From the NCBI GenBank assembly GCA_947175225.1, contig CAMWLX010000089.1, forward strand, positions 1-10,340: a stretch of DNA of 10,340 nucleotides. Reading direction: 5' to 3'. Position numbers and translations under genes: made by a program. The stretch is from an uncultured Porphyromonadaceae bacterium (GTDB lineage: Bacteria > Bacteroidota > Bacteroidia > Bacteroidales > Muribaculaceae). Position 1 is the stretch's first letter. Every line of letters starts with the position of its first letter. Below the pieces are notes generated by a model that saw only the letters and a list, made by a program, of their open reading frames with translations, ran no database searches and was not told the DNA's origin. Of the stretch, positions 5,314 through 10,340 are shown in pieces.

Positions 5314-6492
5314 ATGAAAGATGCTACCAAGGCGATACATACGCCTTACCAGAGGAGGGATGCCTATGATGCACTCCAGATGCCTGTGTATCATACATTA
5401 GCGTTTGAATTTGACGATGCCGACGTGATGGCGGATGCCTTTTGCGGACGGACTAATGCTCCCGACTATTCAAGGGTGCTCAATCCTACAGTGACTCATT
5501 TTGAAGAGAGAGTTGCACATCTTACGGGAGCTAAGGAGGTGAGCGCGTTCACCTCCGGTATGGCTGCTATTAGTGCTATGCTGATGAGTGCGGCTTCTGC
5601 AGGAAAAAACATCATATCTTCTAAGCATCTTTTTGGGAACACATATTTATTGTTGACTAAGACAATGGCGAGATATGGAGTGGAGGCCCGTCTCACAGAT
5701 CTTACTGATCCGGCAGCAGTGAAGGCTCTTGTAGATGAGAACACCTGCTGCATATTCCTTGAGATTGTGACTAATCCTCAGACGGAGGTGGCAGATGTGA
5801 GTGCACTTGCTGAGATTGCTCATAAGCATGGATTTCCTTTGATAGCCGACACTACTATGATACCCTTCACTCAGTTTGATGGAAAGGCTTTGGGATTGGA
5901 TTTTCAGGTTGTGTCTACTACTAAATATGTCTCAGGAGGAGCCACGAGCCTTGGGGGCGTGATCATTGACTATGGGAATTTCCCTGACATTTCATTATTT
6001 ATAAAGAAAGATTGTGTATTCAATTTTGGAGGGTATATGACTCCTCATGCAGCTTATATGCAGACTTTGGGATTGGAGACTATGCAGGTGCGCTATGACC
6101 GTCAGGCTTCTTCCGCTCTGAAACTTGCTCAGATGCTTGAGAATACACCGGGAGTGGTGGCAGTTGGATACCCGGGGTTGGAGAGTCATCCGCAGCATGA
6201 GCTTTTCCGGAAGCAATTTGGAGAGAAGGCGGGGGCAATGCTGACATTCGATCTTGAAAGTGAGGAGGCCTGCAAGAGAATGATCAATGGGCTAAAGCTT
6301 ATTCACAGGGCTACGAATCTCTTTGACAACCGTACCTTGGCGATACATCCTTCCAGCACGATTTTTGGACCTTTGACTCAGGAACAGCGGGATGCTATGG
6401 ATATTAAGGATACTACTATTCGGCTTTCTGTCGGGCTGGAGGATCCGGAGGATTTATATGAGGACCTTTATGAGGCAATTCATAATGCATAA
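5314..6492 (+). CDS. Cys/Met-metabolism PLP enzyme, cystathionine gamma-synthase-like, 392 aa
   Basis: This is a member of the PF01053 transsulfuration family. The probable reaction is gamma-replacement on O-acylhomoserine with cysteine to give cystathionine; gamma-lyase activity on cystathionine or methionine is an alternative that sequence alone does not exclude. The 392-aa length fits MetB or MGL rather than MetY. Motifs: DYSR at 51-54 (PLP phosphate), TSGMAA at 80-85, ADTTMIPF at 178-185 with D179, STTKYVSGGATSLGG from 201 with catalytic K204, and C-terminal HPSST and RLSVGLED. The usual PLP-stacking Tyr of the YGGT motif is Phe here (LFGNT, F107). The ATG at 5314 has a modest AAGGA 5 nt upstream. 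The gene is followed by a MalY/PatB-type lyase 86 bp downstream, so cystathionine made here would be cleaved by the next product. The final residues and stop are encoded by a dispersed AT-rich repeat. Confidence 0.88.
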   Translation: MKDATKAIHTPYQRRDAYDALQMPVYHTLAFEFDDADVMADAFCGRTNAPDYSRVLNPTVTHFEERVAHLTGAKEVSAFTSGMAAISAMLMSAASAGKNIISSKHLFGNTYLLLTKTMARYGVEARLTDLTDPAAVKALVDENTCCIFLEIVTNPQTEVADVSALAEIAHKHGFPLIADTTMIPFTQFDGKALGLDFQVVSTTKYVSGGATSLGGVIIDYGNFPDISLFIKKDCVFNFGGYMTPHAAYMQTLGLETMQVRYDRQASSALKLAQMLENTPGVVAVGYPGLESHPQHELFRKQFGEKAGAMLTFDLESEEACKRMINGLKLIHRATNLFDNRTLAIHPSSTIFGPLTQEQRDAMDIKDTTIRLSVGLEDPEDLYEDLYEAIHNA

Positions 6493-6493
6493 T
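6477..6493. repeat. Copy of the 5168-5201 repeat spanning the 3' end of the MetB-like gene
   Basis: Seventeen bases are identical to 5177-5193. The TAA stop (6490-6492) and the last codons Ile-His-Asn-Ala lie in the repeat. Further degenerate ATAATGCA-like sequence continues to about 6510. Confidence 0.6.
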
Positions 6494-6512
6494 GCAAAAT
6501 CCATAATTATAG

Positions 6513-6548
6513 GCCGTATAAGCCCTATAAGCCCTATAAGCCTTATAA
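6513..6548 (+). repeat. 9-bp tandem repeat before the MalY/PatB gene (4 units)
   Basis: Four perfect-length units run head to tail: GCCGTATAA, GCCCTATAA, GCCCTATAA, GCCTTATAA. In another phase the unit reads AGCCCTATA, one base different from the AGCCCTATT units in the metY leader and in the same sense relative to the downstream gene. The repeat lies 30 bp before the start codon and would sit between the two cistrons of the pair's mRNA. Confidence 0.8.
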
Positions 6549-6578
6549 GGCATATTGATAATTTAAGATTTGGAGTGT

Positions 6579-7754
6579 ATGGGATATAATTTTGATGAGA
6601 GGATAGAGAGAAGAGGGAGTGGGGCTATAAAGACGGATCTTTTGGAGGAGCGTTTTGGACGCCCGGATCTGCTTGCTGCGTGGGTAGCGGATATGGATTT
6701 TGCTACTCCTCCATTCATTATGGATGCTCTCCGCAAGAGACTTGAGCATCCTATTCTTGGCTATACTGCTGAGCCGGCTGATTATCGCCCTGCCATCATA
6801 GACTGGGAGCGTAAGCTTCACGGTTGGGAGATTAAGCCGGAATGGATCAGCTATATTCCGGGAATCGTGAAGGGAATCGGGATGGTGATCAATGTATTCA
6901 CACGGCCGGGGGATGATGTGGTGATTATGCCGCCGGTGTATCATCCTTTCCGTATCACGGCTGAGGAAAATGGGAGGAATGTGGTGAATGTGCCTCTTAT
7001 TGAAGATGAAGAGCATCGCTATCATATGGATTTTAAGGCTTTGGAGAATCTTGACACCAAGGGTGGTGTGCTTCTGCTTTCTAATCCGCACAATCCCGGG
7101 GGAAGGATGTGGCGCGCGGATGAGCTTCGCCGGCTTGCAGAGATATGCAAGAAGAAGGGGCTGTTGGTGGTGTCGGATGAGATACATGCTGATATGGCGC
7201 TTTGGGGTAATAGTCATGTGCCGTTTGCTACGGTGAGCGACGATGCAGCTTCAAACAGCATCACTTTCTGTGCGCCATCGAAGACATTCAATATCCCGGG
7301 GATTGTAAGTTCATTTTCTGTGGTGCCGGATGAAAAGATTCGTGAGAAATTCTATGGTTGGCTTGCAGCCAATGAATTTGGGGATGCTCCGATTTTCTCT
7401 CACATTGCTGCCATTGCGGCTTATCGTGAGGGAGAGGAGTGGAGAAAGCAAATGCTGGAATATGTAGAGGATAATATCCGATTTGTAGAGGAATATTGTG
7501 AGAAGAATATTCCGGGAGTGAAGGCTTTGCGTCCGGATGCATCTTATTTGGTATGGCTTGATTGCCGTGGGCTTGGGCTTAGCCATGATGAGCTGATAGA
7601 TCTTTTCGTGAATAAGGCGAGAGTGGCTCTTAATGATGGGGCTATGTTTGGGAAGGAAGGAGAAGGATTGATGAGGCTGAATGTGGGAGCTCCGCGGGGT
7701 GATTTGGAGGAGATACTTGGGAGGATTGCTTCGGCTATAACTGATGGGAAATGA
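6579..7754 (+). CDS. MalY/PatB-family cystathionine beta-lyase (PLP), 391 aa
   Basis: This fold-type I PLP enzyme of the MalY/PatB branch cleaves cystathionine, or other C-S substrates, to homocysteine, pyruvate and ammonia. Numbering is from the ATG at 6579, chosen because family members begin with YNFDE..RRG..K, seen here at residues 3-18. The frame also opens with a TTG at 6570, three codons upstream, which is less likely as a start. Motifs: WVADMDF at 35-41 near the N-terminus, PGIVKGIG substrate-side loop, SNPHNPGG at 168-175, VSDEIHAD at 198-205 (Asp contacting the PLP nitrogen), APSKTFNIPG at 232-241 with catalytic K235, and RLNVGAPR at 366-373 with R366 for the substrate carboxylate. 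It is probably co-transcribed with the MetB-like gene to complete transsulfuration; a hairpin terminator lies just downstream. An aminotransferase role is a less likely alternative. Confidence 0.9.
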   Translation: MGYNFDERIERRGSGAIKTDLLEERFGRPDLLAAWVADMDFATPPFIMDALRKRLEHPILGYTAEPADYRPAIIDWERKLHGWEIKPEWISYIPGIVKGIGMVINVFTRPGDDVVIMPPVYHPFRITAEENGRNVVNVPLIEDEEHRYHMDFKALENLDTKGGVLLLSNPHNPGGRMWRADELRRLAEICKKKGLLVVSDEIHADMALWGNSHVPFATVSDDAASNSITFCAPSKTFNIPGIVSSFSVVPDEKIREKFYGWLAANEFGDAPIFSHIAAIAAYREGEEWRKQMLEYVEDNIRFVEEYCEKNIPGVKALRPDASYLVWLDCRGLGLSHDELIDLFVNKARVALNDGAMFGKEGEGLMRLNVGAPRGDLEEILGRIASAITDGK

Positions 7755-7773
7755 GCGGAGCCCTTGGCTCCGC
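7755..7773 (+). other. GC-rich hairpin immediately after the MalY/PatB stop
   Basis: GCGGAGCC (7755-7762) pairs perfectly with GGCTCCGC (7766-7773), with a CTT loop, starting at the base after the stop codon. No T-tract follows, so it is more likely to protect the mRNA 3' end or pause polymerase than to terminate alone. Confidence 0.5.
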
Positions 7774-7801
7774 CACCTAACCGAAAACACCGACAATGAA
7801 A

Positions 7802-7850
7802 TAAGGGGAGGCTGGAAAGCCTTCCCTTACATATTTGCGATTTTTATTTT
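7802..7850 (+). terminator. Intrinsic terminator of the MetB-like/MalY operon
   Basis: A 12-bp stem (7802-7813 with 7818-7829, one G-T pair) has a GGAA tetraloop. It is followed by an AT-rich tract ending in TTTTTATTTT (7841-7850). It sits in the convergent gap between the MalY/PatB gene and the GH3 gene and may stop transcription in both directions. Confidence 0.6.
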
Positions 7851-7861
7851 GACATCGGGGG

Positions 7862-7879
7862 GGAGGCAGGGAAGCCTCC
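7862..7879 (-). terminator. Small hairpin after the GH3 stop
   Basis: GGAGGC (7862-7867) pairs with GCCTCC (7874-7879), 12 bp beyond the GH3 stop codon. On the minus strand it is followed by a C-run and then an A/T-rich stretch, not a clean U-tract. Its arms resemble those of the neighbouring 7802-7829 hairpin. It is a plausible but weak 3' end for the GH3 mRNA. Confidence 0.35.
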
Positions 7880-7890
7880 ATTCCATATTA

Positions 7891-10233
7891 TCAGATGTTG
7901 GGGGTGGACCAGACTTTGGTGTCGGTGCAGGTGGCTTTCACTTTCTGAGAGCCGAGGGTGAATTCGAATTCGCCTTTCTCGATCGTCCACTTGCCGTCTT
8001 TGTTTACGAAAGCGAGGTCGGATGCAGGGATTGTGAAATCTACTGTCTTGCTTTCGCCCGGTTTGAGGGTGACTTTGTCGAAGCCACGCACTTTCAGCAC
8101 GTCGGGGGTGATTGAAGCTACGAGGTCGCTGCTGTAGAATATCACTGCCTCCTTGCCTTCAACGCTGCCTGTGTTCTTCACGTTGACTGAAACCTTGAGG
8201 TCGTCGGTCGGTGTGAACTCAGTCTTGTCGATGGAGATGTCGGAGTATTCAAATGTGGTGTAGCTCATGCCGTAGCCGAAGGGCCATTGCACGTCAATAT
8301 CGGCACTGTAGTTGTAGGCACCTGCCATAGTCTCGACAGTTTCGCAGGGCTTGTGGTCGTAGGTAGCGAGGGCGTTGATCCACTTCGGATAAGTGAATGG
8401 AAGCTTGCCGCTGAAGTTACGCTTTCCGGATAAGAGCTCAGCAAGTGCGTCGCCACCGTAGTTGCCCGGAAGCATTACGTCTATCACTGCGGAAGCAAGA
8501 GGTTCGATCTCGCGGATGATACGTGGACGACCTTCGTTGAGTACGAGCACTATTGGTTTGCCGGTAGCGGCAAGAGCCTTCACGAGAGCAGTCTGATTGG
8601 CGGAAAGGTGAAGGTCGTTGGTGTTGCCGGGAGTCTCGCAATAGGAATTTTCACCGACGCAAGCCACGATGACATCAACACTGCGGGCAGCAGCTACTGC
8701 AGCTTGAATACGAACGTTGATTTCAGATTCCCATACCTCTGGATTGTAGTCCATGCCCTGTTCGAGTTTCACGTTAGCATCGCCGTATATGAGGCGCATG
8801 GCTTCGTAGATAGTGTTATACTGATCGTGGAATTTCGGGTCGTCGCTTCCCTGCCACTTATAGCTCCATCCGCCGTTGAGCGAACGCATTGAGTTGGCGT
8901 TAGGACCGGTCACGAGGATTTTCTTTCCTTGTGCAAGCGGGAGTATATTTCCTTCGTTCTTGAGCAGGATCTCACTCTCTGCTGCGAGTTCGAGAGCCTT
9001 GAGGGCGTGAGCTTCGCTTCCGAAGTTAGGATAGTCGGCAGGATTCATAGTCGGAGTCTCGAAGAGACCGAGACGGAGTTTCAGACGGATGATGCGTTCT
9101 GCTGCATCGTCGATACGAGCCTGTGACACTTTGCCTTCCTCCACGAGTTCCTTAAGCAGAGTGCAGAATTCCATATCATAGGGGGTCATCGACATATCGA
9201 TACCGGCGTTGATAGCCATCATGATAGCTTCCTTATAGTCGGCTGCAACCTTGTCGCGCTTCCAGATATTGTGGATATCAGCCCAGTCGGTGACGATCAT
9301 ACCATCCCAGTTGAGCTGCTCCTTGAGCCATACTGTAAGCATCTCGTGGTTGGCGTGGAAAGGAATGCCGTTTACGATACCGGAGTTGACCATAACTGAG
9401 AGGGCTCCTGCTTGGATAGCCATCTTATATGGCTGGAAGAATTTTTCGCGGAGGTCGATAGGGCTGATTGAAGCAGGAGTGCGGTCTTTGCCGGAGGTGG
9501 GGACACCGTATGCCATATAGTGCTTCAAGCAGGCAGCCACGTTGTTAAGGCCAACGTGGTTGGGATCGTCACCTTGATAACCTTTAACCATCTCCACTGC
9601 CATAGCACCATTGATATACGGGTCTTCGCCGAAGCTTTCCCACATACGGCTCCATACGGGATTGCGACCGAGGTCCATCACAGGGTTGTAGACCCATGGA
9701 ATTGAAGCAGCACGAGATTCGTAAGCGCAGATTGCCGCTCCTTCGCGCACGAGGTCGCGGTTGAAAGATGCAGCCATGTTGATTTCCTGTGGGAAGAATG
9801 TTCCGCCAGTGGTGTAAGTAGTGCCGTGGTTTTGGTCGACGCCATAGATGTCAGGGATTCCAATGTATTTCATTGACTCTTCCTGAATAGTTCCGATTAC
9901 ATAGTGCCATGTCTCGAGGTCTTGAGCTTCCCCGAGAGGGGTGTTAAGGATAGAACCTACGCGGTATTTCTCAAATGCTTCCTGCATTTTTGCGGCATCG
10001 AGAGTAAACTTGCCGTTTTCACCGGTAGCTTTGTAGTCAGTGAGCTGACCGATTTCGATCTCGCACATTTGTCCGATCTTGTCGTCGAGCGACATTTTGC
10101 CTACGATTTCCTTTACTCTCTTTTCGATGTCGTTGTCAGAGGGGATGGCATTGGCGGATGAACCGGAGCCACCGTTTTGTCCGCAACCGGTCAGGATAAG
10201 TCCTGACATCAAGGCGATGGTAAGTTTTTTCAT
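7891..10233 (-). CDS. Glycoside hydrolase family 3 beta-glucosidase-like lipoprotein, 780 aa
   Basis: This is an exo-acting retaining beta-glycosidase, probably on beta-glucosides from plant or microbial glucans; exact linkage and sugar are not readable. Residues 1-16 are a lipoprotein signal peptide ending in LTG-C with C17 as the lipidated cysteine, followed by a Gly/Ser linker, so it is anchored in the envelope. The GH3 N-terminal barrel spans about 38-390, with KHY at 237-239 and the nucleophile motif GMIVTDW at 311-317 (D316). The GH3 C-terminal domain spans about 415-655, with GENSYCETPG at 527-536 giving E533 as the likely acid/base. A fibronectin III-like domain lies at about 685-765. 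The length is normal for a three-domain GH3. The ATG at 10233 is fixed by the signal peptide. The gene is convergent with the sulfur operon. No SusC/SusD or regulator is visible, so membership of a polysaccharide utilisation locus cannot be judged from this window. Confidence 0.94.
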   Translation of the reverse strand: MKKLTIALMSGLILTGCGQNGGSGSSANAIPSDNDIEKRVKEIVGKMSLDDKIGQMCEIEIGQLTDYKATGENGKFTLDAAKMQEAFEKYRVGSILNTPLGEAQDLETWHYVIGTIQEESMKYIGIPDIYGVDQNHGTTYTTGGTFFPQEINMAASFNRDLVREGAAICAYESRAASIPWVYNPVMDLGRNPVWSRMWESFGEDPYINGAMAVEMVKGYQGDDPNHVGLNNVAACLKHYMAYGVPTSGKDRTPASISPIDLREKFFQPYKMAIQAGALSVMVNSGIVNGIPFHANHEMLTVWLKEQLNWDGMIVTDWADIHNIWKRDKVAADYKEAIMMAINAGIDMSMTPYDMEFCTLLKELVEEGKVSQARIDDAAERIIRLKLRLGLFETPTMNPADYPNFGSEAHALKALELAAESEILLKNEGNILPLAQGKKILVTGPNANSMRSLNGGWSYKWQGSDDPKFHDQYNTIYEAMRLIYGDANVKLEQGMDYNPEVWESEINVRIQAAVAAARSVDVIVACVGENSYCETPGNTNDLHLSANQTALVKALAATGKPIVLVLNEGRPRIIREIEPLASAVIDVMLPGNYGGDALAELLSGKRNFSGKLPFTYPKWINALATYDHKPCETVETMAGAYNYSADIDVQWPFGYGMSYTTFEYSDISIDKTEFTPTDDLKVSVNVKNTGSVEGKEAVIFYSSDLVASITPDVLKVRGFDKVTLKPGESKTVDFTIPASDLAFVNKDGKWTIEKGEFEFTLGSQKVKATCTDTKVWSTPNI

Positions 10234-10266
10234 TGGTATATACTGTTAGTTTATGAATCCGGGATG

Positions 10267-10274
10267 CAAATTTA
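10267..10274 (-). promoter_or_regulatory. Candidate -7 element of the GH3 gene
   Basis: On the minus strand, TAAATTTG at 10267-10274 matches TAnnTTTG. No clean TTTG is found about 20 nt upstream; TTTA at 10298-10301 is the closest, with a long spacer of 23 nt. Transcription would begin near 10260, giving a leader of about 25 nt. The rest of the region to the window end is AT-rich, with no other feature that I can see. Confidence 0.45.
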
Positions 10275-10340
10275 TAAAAAAAATTGATATAAAAGTGTAA
10301 ATTGGAATAATAAGTAAAAATTAAGATAAGAAAGTATATG

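Noticed and set aside
6543..7217. Long antisense open frame (224 codons) opposite the MalY/PatB gene.
   Set aside because: The sense frame has complete PLP-enzyme motifs. The antisense product is His/Ile/Arg-rich with no domain, a normal shadow.

Overview
The window looks like a chromosomal segment of a gut Bacteroidales, plausibly of the Muribaculaceae/Bacteroidaceae kind. The family placement is inference. Direct support comes from several promoters of the Bacteroidetes type (TTTG, about 20 nt, TAnnTTTG), A-rich start regions with weak Shine-Dalgarno sequences, a lipoprotein GH3 glycosidase, and short AT-rich tandem repeats between genes.

Layout. (1) 1-1780: two AT-rich plus-strand genes of unknown function, the first touching the window edge. 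(2) 1809-2688: a minus-strand single-tyrosine HUH transposase of the REP-associated (RAYT) type, with a 47-bp near-perfect palindrome 26 bp upstream of its start. A half copy of this palindrome sits at 4898-4924. (3) 2750-4806: minus-strand genes for a membrane-anchored SIMPL-domain protein and the O-acetylhomoserine sulfhydrylase MetY. (4) 4807-5313: a 507-bp divergent intergenic region. It holds two candidate metY promoters, the half palindrome, a strongly self-complementary block (5036-5160), a 14-bp tandem repeat and the promoter of the next gene. (5) 5314-7754: a plus-strand pair, a Cys/Met-metabolism PLP enzyme of the cystathionine gamma-synthase type and a MalY/PatB-type cystathionine beta-lyase, followed by a terminator. 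(6) 7891-10233: a convergent minus-strand GH3 beta-glucosidase-like lipoprotein.

Functionally, the centre is a homocysteine/methionine locus. MetY would make homocysteine directly from O-acetylhomoserine and sulfide. The divergent pair would do the same through cystathionine (transsulfuration). The RAYT and its palindromes are a domesticated-transposase/REP system. The GH3 enzyme would release glucose or related sugars from oligosaccharides in the periplasm or at the cell envelope.

The least explained parts are the self-complementary block at 5036-5160, which fits no RNA class I recognise, the RAYT palindrome pair, a 9-bp repeat family placed in the same sense before metY and the MalY/PatB gene, and the two orphan genes at the left edge.
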